Shown one piece after another: positions 1 through 7,888 of a DNA stretch of 46,455 bases. The DNA is taken from the NCBI RefSeq assembly GCF_016743775.1, contig NZ_JAEQMY010000040.1, positions 1-46,455 on the forward strand, written 5' to 3'. The notes under the pieces were generated by a model, which saw only the letters and a program-made list of their open reading frames with translations, was not told where the DNA came from and made no database searches. The stretch is from Microvirga aerilata. GTDB lineage: Bacteria > Pseudomonadota > Alphaproteobacteria > Rhizobiales > Beijerinckiaceae. How positions within the stretch are numbered: the stretch's first letter is position 1; every line of letters starts with the position of its first letter. The position numbers and the translations under genes are program-made.

Positions 1-425
1 GGATGATCGGGCGCTGCGGCATCGAGCTCCTCGCGGAGGGGATGGCGCCTGACATCTAGCTCGAATTGGTCATATCCCCGCCCCTGGATCCACTGTCCCG
101 GAGGCGTGACGGCAGCACGCTCCCTAATCCTTTCGAGCAACGTGGCTAGGGTCGGCGCGGAAGAAGCACGCACATCCACATGGCCCATGATCACTCCATA
201 GGGGAGAAGATGCATGTGGGAGTCGCACAATCCCGGAGTCGCAAGGCGGCCTGCCAGATCGATCACCTGCGTCGATGGGCCGATAAGAGGCTCCATGTCG
301 GCGGCCGATCCCGTAGCCAAGACCTGCCCAGCCCAGAGGGCCATGGCTTCGGTCACCTGTTCTGAGATGCCGCAAAAGATGCGGCCGTTTGTGAGGACGA
401 TATCGGCTTTGGGCAGGATGGGCAT
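1..425 (-). CDS. Amidohydrolase (YtcJ-like), N-terminal part, cut by window edge
   Basis: Read leftward from an ATG at 425, the frame stays open to the window edge, giving about 141 residues. The start MPILPKADIVLTNGRIF, a small beta-sandwich region and then CDSHMHL (His70 and His72, the HxH metal motif) are typical of the metal-dependent amidohydrolase superfamily, especially the YtcJ/exoenzyme-regulatory type. Such enzymes hydrolyse amides or cyclic amides in the cytoplasm; the substrate cannot be told. The frame continues with a sequence like GQWIQGRGYDQFEL, common in this subfamily. A longer overlapping frame starting near 489 is Ala- and Arg-rich and shows no homology that I recognise. 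The ribosome site is weak (GAGTGG). It diverges from the amino-acid transporter at 618, so the two could share a control region and a substrate, which is inference. The rest of the gene lies outside the window. Confidence 0.75.
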   Translation of the reverse strand, partial: MPILPKADIVLTNGRIFCGISEQVTEAMALWAGQVLATGSAADMEPLIGPSTQVIDLAGRLATPGLCDSHMHLLPYGVIMGHVDVRASSAPTLATLLERIRERAAVTPPGQWIQGRGYDQFELDVRRHPLREELDAAAPDH

Positions 426-543
426 GGACCACTCGCACGGCAAGGGCAGCTGCAGCAGCCGCTGCAGTTGAGGACGGGCGAGTTTGCATACCTTTTAGTC
501 AATCAGCAAGGTCTCAGACGCCTTACGATAGGAAATTCTATCC

Positions 544-573
544 TTGAAACTGTAGTTGTTTCGGGTCTAGCTT
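544..573 (+). promoter_or_regulatory. Possible promoter of the aap operon
   Basis: TTGAAA at 544-549 and TAGCTT at 568-573 are separated by 18 bases and lie about 45 bases before the aapJ start. Just upstream, near 529-544, is an imperfect palindrome GATAGGAAATTCTATC that could be an operator. The hexamers are only partial matches, so this is a weak call. Confidence 0.25.
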
Positions 574-617
574 GATGTGTTAGCGACCAGATAAGGCGCA
601 GGAATAGAGGGAGTCCG

Positions 618-1655
618 ATGATACATTCAAAATCCATGGCCCGCTGGCTCGCGATGGGAGTCATCGCCGGCGTCACCGCCGTTTCCGCAGCGCCGGCATC
701 TGCTCAAGCGACGCTCGATACGGTCAAGAAGCGCGGCAAAATTCTCTGCGGCGTGTCCCCGGTCGCTCCCGGCTTCTCCTATGCCGACGACAAAGGTGTC
801 CGGCGCGGCTTCGACGTCGACATCTGCCGCGCCGTTTCAGCCGCAGTCTTCGCCGACCCTGAAAAGGTCGAATACGTTCCGCTGAACACCAATGTCCGCT
901 TCCAGGCGGTTCAGTCGGGTGAGGTGGACATTCTATCCCGCCAGAACACCTGGAGCTTCTCGCGGGACGCGTCCCTTGGTCTCGATTTCGGGCCAGTCGT
1001 GTTCTATGACGGTCAAGGGTTGATGGCGCCAGCCAAACTCAACGTGAAGAGCGCCGGCGAGCTCGCCGATGCTGCGATCTGCCTTCTGCCCGGCACCACG
1101 ACGCTCCAGAATCTCGAGGACTTCTTCCGTCCCAAGAACATCAAGTATGAATCCGTCGTGTTCGAGAACTCCGATGAGTGGCGGAACGCGTTCTTCAACG
1201 GGCGCTGCGATGCCATCACGACCGATCGTTCGGATCTAGCTTCCGTGCGCGCCATCGCCAACGATCCGTCGCAATACGTGGTCCTGCCCGAGACCATCTC
1301 GAAAGAGCCCCTCGCCCCGACCATTCGCCAGAACGATCCGAACTGGCGCGATATTCTGAACTGGTCGGTTTATGCTCTTATCGGCGCAGAGGAGAAGGGC
1401 GTTACCCAGGCCAATGTGGATGACTTTCTCAAGAGCGAGGACCCCGAGATCCAGCGCATGCTCGGCGTGAACGGCGATTTCGGCAAGATGCTGGGCCTCG
1501 ACAACAAATGGGCCTACAACATCATCAAGTCGGTCGGAAACTACGCCGAAGTCTTCGATCGCAACCTCGGCCCGAAGACCCGGCTAGGCCTGACGCGCGG
1601 TCCGAACGAACTCTGGACCAAGGGCGGCCTGCTTTACGCGCCGCCGTTCCGGTAG
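618..1655 (+). CDS. aapJ: General L-amino-acid ABC transporter, periplasmic binding protein (AapJ/BztA type)
   Basis: This is the periplasmic receptor of a polar/general amino-acid ABC importer. Residues 1-29 form a Sec signal peptide ending in an A-S-A cleavage motif. The mature part starts TLDTVKKRGKILCGV and continues with GFSYADDKGVRRGFDVDICRAV and FNGRCDAITTDRSDL, hallmarks of the AapJ/BztA branch of SBP family 3. The length of 345 residues is normal. The ATG at 618 has an AGAGGGAG ribosome site seven bases upstream. It is followed by a strong hairpin and then aapQ and aapM on the same strand. The usual fourth gene, the ATPase aapP, is not next to them. The likely ligand is a broad set of L-amino acids, but a paralogue with a changed ligand is possible. 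Confidence 0.93.
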   Translation: MIHSKSMARWLAMGVIAGVTAVSAAPASAQATLDTVKKRGKILCGVSPVAPGFSYADDKGVRRGFDVDICRAVSAAVFADPEKVEYVPLNTNVRFQAVQSGEVDILSRQNTWSFSRDASLGLDFGPVVFYDGQGLMAPAKLNVKSAGELADAAICLLPGTTTLQNLEDFFRPKNIKYESVVFENSDEWRNAFFNGRCDAITTDRSDLASVRAIANDPSQYVVLPETISKEPLAPTIRQNDPNWRDILNWSVYALIGAEEKGVTQANVDDFLKSEDPEIQRMLGVNGDFGKMLGLDNKWAYNIIKSVGNYAEVFDRNLGPKTRLGLTRGPNELWTKGGLLYAPPFR

Positions 1656-1664
1656 TCTGAGATC

Positions 1665-1690
1665 AACGGGCGGCCATGCGGCCGCCCGTT
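1665..1690 (+). other. Intercistronic hairpin between aapJ and aapQ
   Basis: An 11-bp perfect stem (AACGGGCGGCC with GGCCGCCCGTT) closes a four-base loop ten bases after the aapJ stop. No T-run follows. Such hairpins after binding-protein genes commonly protect the upstream mRNA, raising binding protein over permease, or act as partial terminators. That role is inferred from position. Confidence 0.6.
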
Positions 1691-1721
1691 CCACCCTCAG
1701 CATAGTCCGGAAAGGGACATC

Positions 1722-2894
1722 ATGCGCGTCGATGCGTCGAGCGGGACGAGGCTCCTCTACAATCTTCGCTTCCGGGCGATCCTCTACCAGGTGCTCGCCG
1801 TCGGGAGCATCGTCCTTCTGGGACTTTACCTGTTTTCGAACGTATCCCAGAAGCTGGCAGAGCAGAACATCGCGACAGGCTTCGGTTACTTGAGCCGCGA
1901 AGCAGGCTTCGTCATCAGCCAGTCGTTGATAGACTACAAGCCCACTCATACCTACGGCCGCGCGATTCTGGTGGGCATCGTCAACACGGTTTGGGTATCG
2001 ATCTGGAGCGTGGTGCTTGCTACCGTCATTGGCCTTTTCGTCGGCATCGCCCGTCTTTCACGAAATCCGCTGCTTGCCTTTCTGGCGTTTCTCTACGTCG
2101 AAGCACTGCGCAATGTGCCTCTCCTGCTCTATCTCTTCCTTTGGTATGCCCTGATCGTCACGGGCCTGCCGGCCGTGCGCGAAGCATGGGAAATCCTGCC
2201 GCACGTCTTCCTGAGCAACAGCGGCCTGACCGTGCCGTCCTTGGTGTGGACAAGCGCCCATACGATCATCCTCTTGGCGCTGGTTCTTGGAGGAGTTTTA
2301 GGAACCATTGTGCATCGCCGGGCAACGGCGGAGCGCATCAGGACCGGCAAGGTGCGGATGACCTGGCCGCTGGTCGTGTTGGCTCTTTTCCTCCCAGCCG
2401 TTCTCGCGATTTTGGTCGTGCAACCCGATCTTACGCTCAGCATCCCGGAGAAAGGGCGCTTCCGACTGACGGGCGGTTCTCAGCTCACCCCCGAATTCAC
2501 CGCACTCCTCGTCGGCCTTGCTCTCTCGGCTTCGGCTGGCATCGCCGAAATCGTGCGAAGCGGCATTCTGTCGGTGCGCAAAGGGCAATGGGAGGCCGCA
2601 CGCGCGTTGGGGCTGCGAGACAGGTCAACCATGCGCCTCGTCGTGCTGCCGCAGGCACTCCGCGTGATCATTCCGCCGCTCACCAGCAGCTATCTGAGCC
2701 TTTTCAAGAACTCGTCGCTTGCGATCGCCATCGGATATCCGGATCTCGTCATGGTGTCGAACACCACCATGAACCAGACGGGACAGGCGATTGAAGGAAT
2801 CGCGATCTTCATGCTGGTCTATCTTGGCCTGTCGATCATGATTTCCATGTTCATGAACTGGTATAATAGCCGCGTCGCGCTGAAGGAGCGCTAG
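1722..2894 (+). CDS. aapQ: General L-amino-acid ABC transporter, permease AapQ
   Basis: Inner-membrane permease subunit of the importer. Its 390 residues carry an N-terminal membrane segment (about 27-45), further helices at about 85-140 and 175-240, and the HisM-type permease core with the EAA loop (SGILSVRKGQWEAARALGL) that docks to the ATPase. The ALRVIIPPLTSSYLSLFKNSSL segment is typical of AapQ/BztB. The large insert before the last helices is normal for this family. The ATG at 1722 has a GGAAAGGGA ribosome site. The stop is three bases before aapM, so the two permeases are translated together. Confidence 0.93.
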   Translation: MRVDASSGTRLLYNLRFRAILYQVLAVGSIVLLGLYLFSNVSQKLAEQNIATGFGYLSREAGFVISQSLIDYKPTHTYGRAILVGIVNTVWVSIWSVVLATVIGLFVGIARLSRNPLLAFLAFLYVEALRNVPLLLYLFLWYALIVTGLPAVREAWEILPHVFLSNSGLTVPSLVWTSAHTIILLALVLGGVLGTIVHRRATAERIRTGKVRMTWPLVVLALFLPAVLAILVVQPDLTLSIPEKGRFRLTGGSQLTPEFTALLVGLALSASAGIAEIVRSGILSVRKGQWEAARALGLRDRSTMRLVVLPQALRVIIPPLTSSYLSLFKNSSLAIAIGYPDLVMVSNTTMNQTGQAIEGIAIFMLVYLGLSIMISMFMNWYNSRVALKER

Positions 2895-2897
2895 GCC

Positions 2898-4010
2898 ATG
2901 ACGACCGCAACCGACATTGCCGAAGCACAGCTGAAGATGCCGGTTCAGCGGGAGCCGGATGTGGAGCGTCGTCTGCTCCACCGCACCCTCAAGCCCCTCG
3001 TCGGGACTCCTGTCAATGCCTTCGTCACATTGGCTTGCCTTTGGGTCCTGTGGCTTGGCGTGAAGGGCGCTTACGGTTGGCTCGTAACCCGAGCCATTAC
3101 CGAGGGTGGGGCCCAGGCCTGCAAGGTGGGCAACGGCGCTTGCTGGCCCTTCTACGAAGCGAAGCTTCGCTTCATGATCTTTGGCGTCTATCCTTATGAC
3201 GAACATTGGCGTGTGGCGCTCGCGATGGTTTTGTTCCTTGGTGCTATCGGGGTCACGATGATCCCGCGATTCTGGAACAGAAATCTTTTCGTTCTCTGGG
3301 GAACAACGATCGTCGCCACGGCAATCCTGATCTGGGGCGGCGTCTTCGGCCTCCCCTATGTGCCGACAACGCAGTGGAGCGGCCTGCCCCTCTCCTTCCT
3401 GCTCTCGGCGGTCGGACTCGCCTTCGGCTTCCCTCTAGGGGTCGTTCTGGCCCTGGCGCGCTCCTCGAAGCTGCCCGCCATCCGCGTGATCGCCATCGTG
3501 TTCATCGAGGTGATTCGAGGTGTGCCCCTCATCAGCATCCTGTTCATGGCATCCGTCATGCTGCCGCTTTTCATGCCGAGCGGTATGACTGTGGACAAGC
3601 TGCTGCGGGCGCAGATCGCCATCATCATCTTCGCGGCCGCCTATATCGCAGAGGCGGTCCGTGGCGGCTTGCAGGCCATTCCCCGTGGTCAGCACGAGGC
3701 ATCCAGCGCGATGGGCCTGCATTACTGGCAGTCCATGCGCCTTGTCGTTCTGCCGCAAGCTCTGAAGGTCGCCATTCCGCCGCTGGTAAACATTTCCATC
3801 GGCTTCTTCCAGGATACTACCCTTGTCACGATCATCGGCCTTCTGGATTTTCTATCCACCGTTCGCACAGCGATGACGGACCCGAACTGGGTCGGGATCG
3901 CCGTCATGGAGGGGTACGTTTTCGCGGCTGTCGTGTTCCTGATTTTCTCCTACGCGATGGGCGCCTATAGCCGGTTCCTGGAGCGACGCATGCGTCTTGG
4001 CCACGACTAG
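2898..4010 (+). CDS. aapM: General L-amino-acid ABC transporter, permease AapM
   Basis: Second permease subunit, 370 residues, expected to pair with AapQ. It has an N-terminal cytoplasmic stretch, a membrane helix at about 45-65, a periplasmic loop with two cysteines (QACKVGNGACWPFY) and the permease core with the EAA loop (GLQAIPRGQHEASSAMGL). The cysteine-containing loop followed by FYEAKLRFMIFGVYP is characteristic of AapM/BztC. A GGAG ribosome site overlaps the end of aapQ. After the stop at 4010 comes a convergent oxidase gene, not aapP, so the complex must borrow an ATPase encoded elsewhere or be incomplete. Confidence 0.93.
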   Translation: MTTATDIAEAQLKMPVQREPDVERRLLHRTLKPLVGTPVNAFVTLACLWVLWLGVKGAYGWLVTRAITEGGAQACKVGNGACWPFYEAKLRFMIFGVYPYDEHWRVALAMVLFLGAIGVTMIPRFWNRNLFVLWGTTIVATAILIWGGVFGLPYVPTTQWSGLPLSFLLSAVGLAFGFPLGVVLALARSSKLPAIRVIAIVFIEVIRGVPLISILFMASVMLPLFMPSGMTVDKLLRAQIAIIIFAAAYIAEAVRGGLQAIPRGQHEASSAMGLHYWQSMRLVVLPQALKVAIPPLVNISIGFFQDTTLVTIIGLLDFLSTVRTAMTDPNWVGIAVMEGYVFAAVVFLIFSYAMGAYSRFLERRMRLGHD

Positions 4011-4029
4011 GTTGTCGGCAGAAGATTGA

Positions 4030-5325
4030 TCAGGCGGCGCGAGCCGCCTGACGTTCCTTGGCGAGATCCATGGCTTGATAGGTCCAGTAGGTGAGCTGGG
4101 CTGCAGCAAGTCCGAAGAGGCCTCCGTTCCATACCAGCCCAAAGGGTTCGTAAAGGCGGTACCGGTCGCTTGTGCCGAGGATGCCTTCTGCGATGACGCG
4201 GCCTCCGATCGCCGTTGTGTTCATGCCACGTCCGCCGAAACCGAAGACGTACCAGACCCCTGGCCGGAGTTGCCCGATGAGCGGCATCAGGTGGCGCGCG
4301 TAGGCCATGAGACCCGACCATGCTGTCTCCAGGCGCACACCCTTGAGCTGGGGATAGGTGGAGATCATCGTTCTCTGCATCATGTCTGCGAGACGGCGTG
4401 GCTCCGTCGTCCGCGTCGTGATCCGCCCTCCCCAGAGAAGCCGCGCCCCCTCCTCGACAAGACGGTAGTAATCACCCGCACGACGGTTGTCGCTGATCGC
4501 CATTGGCGTGCGCACCGCCTCGGCGATCCTCTCCGGCGCCGCCTCCGTTAGAAGCACGTAAGTTGCAATCGGCAGGATGCTGCGGCGCAGGCGAGGGATC
4601 AGATCGTCCGTATAGCCGCCACCTGCCAGGATCACGTCGCGTGCCCTCACTTCACCACGTGCCGTCCTGACGACCTTTTCCGCGCCGTCGATCTCGCATC
4701 CGGTAACGCGGGAGCCCTCGAAGATCCTTCCATTCAGATCTTCGATTGCCGTTGCCAGAGACCGCGCGTAATTGAGGGGATGGAAGTGGAAGGAGGCAGG
4801 ATCGTAGAGCGCCTGATAGTATTTCGGCGATCGCAGGACATCTCTTACGGCATCGGTAGGCATCACCTTGAGGTCGTACTCAAACTCCCTCTTCATCATC
4901 TCGCACTGCCGGGCAAGACCGTGGGGGTCATGATATCGGAGCACGCTCATCTTTCCGTAGACCCGCGTGTTATCGGTCATGCCAAGGCTGTCGATGTTGT
5001 CTTCAATGATACCTACACCCTCGATCGAAAGCCGATGCAGATCCTTCGCTCTCTGGGGCCCCACCATGCGGGTAATGTTGGCGTGACTTGTTGCATAGCC
5101 CGGCCCGACGAACCCGCCGTTGCGGCCCGATGCACCCCATCCAACCCGCTCGGCCTCCAGAACCACGACCGAACGGCCTGCTCGCGCCAGATCGAGAGCG
5201 GCCGACAGCGCTGCAAGCCCACCACCGATAACAGCAACATCGGCACTTATGGTGCCCTCAAGCGGGGAGCGTTGTGAAGAATCCGTGAGCGTACGTGTGT
5301 AGTAGGTATCTCCATAGCCGGTCAT
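4030..5325 (-). CDS. FAD-dependent oxidoreductase, DAO family (PuuB/glycine-oxidase-like)
   Basis: A D-amino-acid-oxidase-fold flavoprotein of 431 residues, like gamma-glutamylputrescine oxidase, which oxidises an amine or amino acid to an imine with release of hydrogen peroxide. The start MTGYGDTYYTRTL is typical of the group. The FAD dinucleotide motif VIGGGLAALSAALDLA is at about 32-47, followed by VLEAERVGWGASGRNGGF. The third glycine of GxGxxG is alanine here. I chose the ATG at 5325, which has a GGGGG site upstream; an in-frame start at 5397 adds 24 residues without homology or ribosome site. It converges on aapM with only 19 bases between, and its position beside an amino-acid importer suggests it oxidises an imported amine or amino acid. 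The exact substrate is not visible. Confidence 0.85.
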   Translation of the reverse strand: MTGYGDTYYTRTLTDSSQRSPLEGTISADVAVIGGGLAALSAALDLARAGRSVVVLEAERVGWGASGRNGGFVGPGYATSHANITRMVGPQRAKDLHRLSIEGVGIIEDNIDSLGMTDNTRVYGKMSVLRYHDPHGLARQCEMMKREFEYDLKVMPTDAVRDVLRSPKYYQALYDPASFHFHPLNYARSLATAIEDLNGRIFEGSRVTGCEIDGAEKVVRTARGEVRARDVILAGGGYTDDLIPRLRRSILPIATYVLLTEAAPERIAEAVRTPMAISDNRRAGDYYRLVEEGARLLWGGRITTRTTEPRRLADMMQRTMISTYPQLKGVRLETAWSGLMAYARHLMPLIGQLRPGVWYVFGFGGRGMNTTAIGGRVIAEGILGTSDRYRLYEPFGLVWNGGLFGLAAAQLTYWTYQAMDLAKERQAARAA

Positions 5326-5711
5326 AAAGAGCCCCCAATCGTCCTCGTCTCCGCTGACCCTAGCGCATTCTCGGGAAAGAAAACCGCCTTTCAGCATAGA
5401 ACACTACAGAATTGAACAGCAGGGACACATCCTTCTGAGAGGCTAGCATAACAGATGCCCATCTACGGCAACGTGCAGTTGGGCGCGTTGGACTGGACGG
5501 CAGTCTTTTCGGGAGGTGCCACGGGAGGCGATCCTTTTTACAGATTGTTCCGCCTCCCCTTCCATCGCCCGTATTTGCGGCGTAGCCTCCCGGAAAGGCA
5601 GCCTTGAACCGAGCACCGCGCGGCTCTTGCGGCTTCGACCGAAAGCAATGCGATCGGCGCGTGTGCCGAGGGCTTGGTTGTCTGCGAAAGCGCCGACGAG
5701 GAGGCAGGAAC
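5326..5711. other. 386-bp divergent intergenic region
   Basis: This gap lies between the leftward FAD oxidase and the rightward hydratase. I see no convincing coding frame, tRNA or strong hairpin, and no promoter with two good hexamers. It presumably holds both divergent promoters. A frame open from 5604 reads into the hydratase, but its first 36 residues are Arg- and Cys-rich with no family match. Confidence 0.5.
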
Positions 5712-6512
5712 TTGAGCGAAGCACTTGGCACAGAAAAACTTGACCCAGAAGAGCTTGGCAGGATTGCGGAACAGCTTGCTGCCGAACACCGCGATGGAGT
5801 GAAATTCCACAGGTTTGATGAGATCGGCGGCCTGCCGGATGCTTACCGCGTCCAGGACGCCTACGTGGCGGCCACCATCTGCCACGATGCCTGTGCCGGC
5901 TACAAGATCGGCCTGACTTCCAAGCGCATGCAAAAGATGTGCGGCATCGATCAACCGATCTGCGGTACGATCTTCAGCCGCAACGTGTTCAGGAGCGGTG
6001 CCAGGTTGTCGATGGCCAGCTACGGCCGCCTCGGGCTCGAGTTCGAGATCTGCGTCCGTTTGGGCCGGGATCTGGATCCAGGCAGCGGGCCGTTCACGCC
6101 CGAGAAGGCCGGCGAAGCGGTCGATGCGGTTGCCGCAGCCATCGAACTCGTCGACGACCGTCATGCGGACTACAGCGCTCTCGACATCAACACGCTGGTT
6201 GCCGACAATTCCTGGAATGCCGGGGTCGTCTTGGGGGACTTCGCACCGCCCCCTGCCCGTTTGGACGATCTCGAAGGAATCGCCTACTGGAACGGCACAG
6301 AGCTTGCGCGCGGCCATGGGGCCGATGCGCTAGGCCATCCCTTCGTGCCGCTGGCATGGCTGGCCAACCATCTCGCCGCCCACGGACGCCGGCTACGCCG
6401 AGGCGACATCGTCATGACCGGCAGCATCGTGACAACGCAGTTTCCAACCGCTCCCTTCACCTACCGCTTCGATGTGGCTGGGCTCGGCAGCGTGGACATC
6501 AGCGGCAGCTAG
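5712..6512 (+). CDS. 2-keto-4-pentenoate hydratase family protein
   Basis: A cytoplasmic hydratase/decarboxylase-fold enzyme of 266 residues in the MhpD/HpcG/DmpE family. Members add water to 2-hydroxypenta-2,4-dienoates in aromatic meta-cleavage pathways, or act on related 2-keto acids. Visible marks are AYRVQDAY, GYKIGLTSKRMQ, the metal-binding GLEFEICVRLGRDL (ExE) with a further acidic residue in AIELVDDR, the NSWNAGVVLGD segment and MTGSIVTTQF near the end. I chose the TTG at 5712, preceded by GAGGAGGCAGG; the upstream ATG at 5604 adds unrelated residues. No other meta-cleavage genes are nearby, so its pathway is unclear and the nearby oxidase may supply a keto acid. Confidence 0.85.
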   Translation: MSEALGTEKLDPEELGRIAEQLAAEHRDGVKFHRFDEIGGLPDAYRVQDAYVAATICHDACAGYKIGLTSKRMQKMCGIDQPICGTIFSRNVFRSGARLSMASYGRLGLEFEICVRLGRDLDPGSGPFTPEKAGEAVDAVAAAIELVDDRHADYSALDINTLVADNSWNAGVVLGDFAPPPARLDDLEGIAYWNGTELARGHGADALGHPFVPLAWLANHLAAHGRRLRRGDIVMTGSIVTTQFPTAPFTYRFDVAGLGSVDISGS

Positions 6513-6600
6513 GTTACGGCAGCGAACCCGGCATGCGTTGCTGGCTTGGTCATAGATCTGCTGTAATGACAGCCGATCCTAGGGCGCCACGGAGGCGACC

Positions 6601-7824
6601 ATGGCCTGTGCAAGAGCCCTTCTGTCGGCGTGTATGGGCATTATCGCGTCGATACTCGCCTTCGGTGCAGAAGCCGAGCCAATCAGCCCCGAGAAGGTGC
6701 AAGCGGCACTTGAAAGGTGGCTGGCCGAGAGAGCCCCACTGGAGAAGGTCACCGGGATTGCCGCCTATCTCAGCCTTGGGGATCCCGGGCCGGCCATCGA
6801 GGCGTTCGCTGGCACCACAGGCCGAGCCCCCTCCGCCAGGCCCATCGGCCAGGACACCTTGTTCCAGATGGGCAGCACGTCGAAGTCGTTCACGGCCGCT
6901 GTGATCCTCAAGCTTGAGGCTGCCGACAAACTGTTGCTGGACGACACGATCGGCCGGTGGTTGCCGGAGTACCCTGCCTGGAAGGATGTCAGCATCCGAC
7001 GCCTGCTGAACATGACCAGCGGGATTCCGAACTATTCCGAGACCGAGGCGATGTCACGCCTGTGGGCCGATGAACCCCATCGCGACCTCAGCACCGAGGA
7101 GCTTGTGAGGCTGGCATATCCCACCAGCAGCAACAGGCTCCCTGTGACAACAGGCTATCACTACTCCAACACCAACTACCTCTTGGCCAGCATGATTGCC
7201 GAGAAGGCAACCGGCAAGACATTCCAGGAACTGGTTCATGAGCTTGTGATCGAGCCATTTGGGTTGCACTCCACCTTCTACGAAAGCGGCACCTATCCTG
7301 AGGCCGTGATCCGGCGGCTGGCGCATGGCTACTTCGAGAACCCGGCCTGCACCGAATACCAGCCGAAGGATTGTACGGTGTCCTGGAACCTGCCTCTGAT
7401 GGGCCGCGACATGCGTGCAATGAGTTCATCGTGGACCCAGGCCGCAGGCGGCGCCATCTCGAACGCCCGGGACGTCAGCCGCTGGATGCGCGCAGTCTTT
7501 TCAGGCCGGGTGGTGCCAGAAAAGCAGCAGGGCGAGTGGCTCCAGATGGTCTCAACCCGGACCGGAGAACCTATCGCCGGGTTGACGGCCGAGGATCCGC
7601 GCGGCTTCTCCCTTGGCCTGGCCCGTGCGATACTTGGGCCGGCGGGATCGCACTGGTTCTACGAGGGCGAGACGCTTGGCTACCGCACTCTCTACGTTTG
7701 GTTTGCAGAAGACGACATCTTGATCACAGTGCAGACCAACTCGCAGCCTGCCGACGGAATGGACCGGCTGCATGACGCGGTGACTGCAATCTACGAGGCG
7801 GTTCGACCACCTGCCTCGCCATGA
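6601..7824 (+). CDS. Exported serine hydrolase, beta-lactamase/D-Ala-D-Ala carboxypeptidase family
   Basis: A 407-residue class-C-type beta-lactamase fold protein. It has an N-terminal signal peptide (about 1-26, ending near AEA). The catalytic motif is SxxK in GSTSKSFTAA (Ser92, Lys95). The second motif is Y-S-N at 188-190 in YHYSNTNYLL, followed by the typical LLASMIAEKATGKTF. The third-motif region is HWFYEGETLGYRT rather than a clear KTG, so it is more likely an esterase, peptidase or amidase than a true beta-lactamase. The start has GGAGG five bases upstream of the ATG. The next gene on the same strand is a PL5 lyase beginning 64 bases later. Both are exported, so they may be coexpressed. 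Confidence 0.88.
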   Translation: MACARALLSACMGIIASILAFGAEAEPISPEKVQAALERWLAERAPLEKVTGIAAYLSLGDPGPAIEAFAGTTGRAPSARPIGQDTLFQMGSTSKSFTAAVILKLEAADKLLLDDTIGRWLPEYPAWKDVSIRRLLNMTSGIPNYSETEAMSRLWADEPHRDLSTEELVRLAYPTSSNRLPVTTGYHYSNTNYLLASMIAEKATGKTFQELVHELVIEPFGLHSTFYESGTYPEAVIRRLAHGYFENPACTEYQPKDCTVSWNLPLMGRDMRAMSSSWTQAAGGAISNARDVSRWMRAVFSGRVVPEKQQGEWLQMVSTRTGEPIAGLTAEDPRGFSLGLARAILGPAGSHWFYEGETLGYRTLYVWFAEDDILITVQTNSQPADGMDRLHDAVTAIYEAVRPPASP

Positions 7825-7888
7825 CCTTTCCGCCTGGATGCGATCTGGTGCCCCAAATATCGACCTGAGGAAGATCCAAGGATCCGCA

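Noticed and set aside
2863..2868. TATAAT near the end of aapQ
   Set aside because: It encodes conserved Tyr-Asn codons and has no -35 hexamer at 16-18 bases. Chance is the simplest reading.
6601..7824. Naming the serine hydrolase ampC
   Set aside because: The SxxK and YSN motifs are present but the KTG motif is not clear, and no ampR gene is adjacent.
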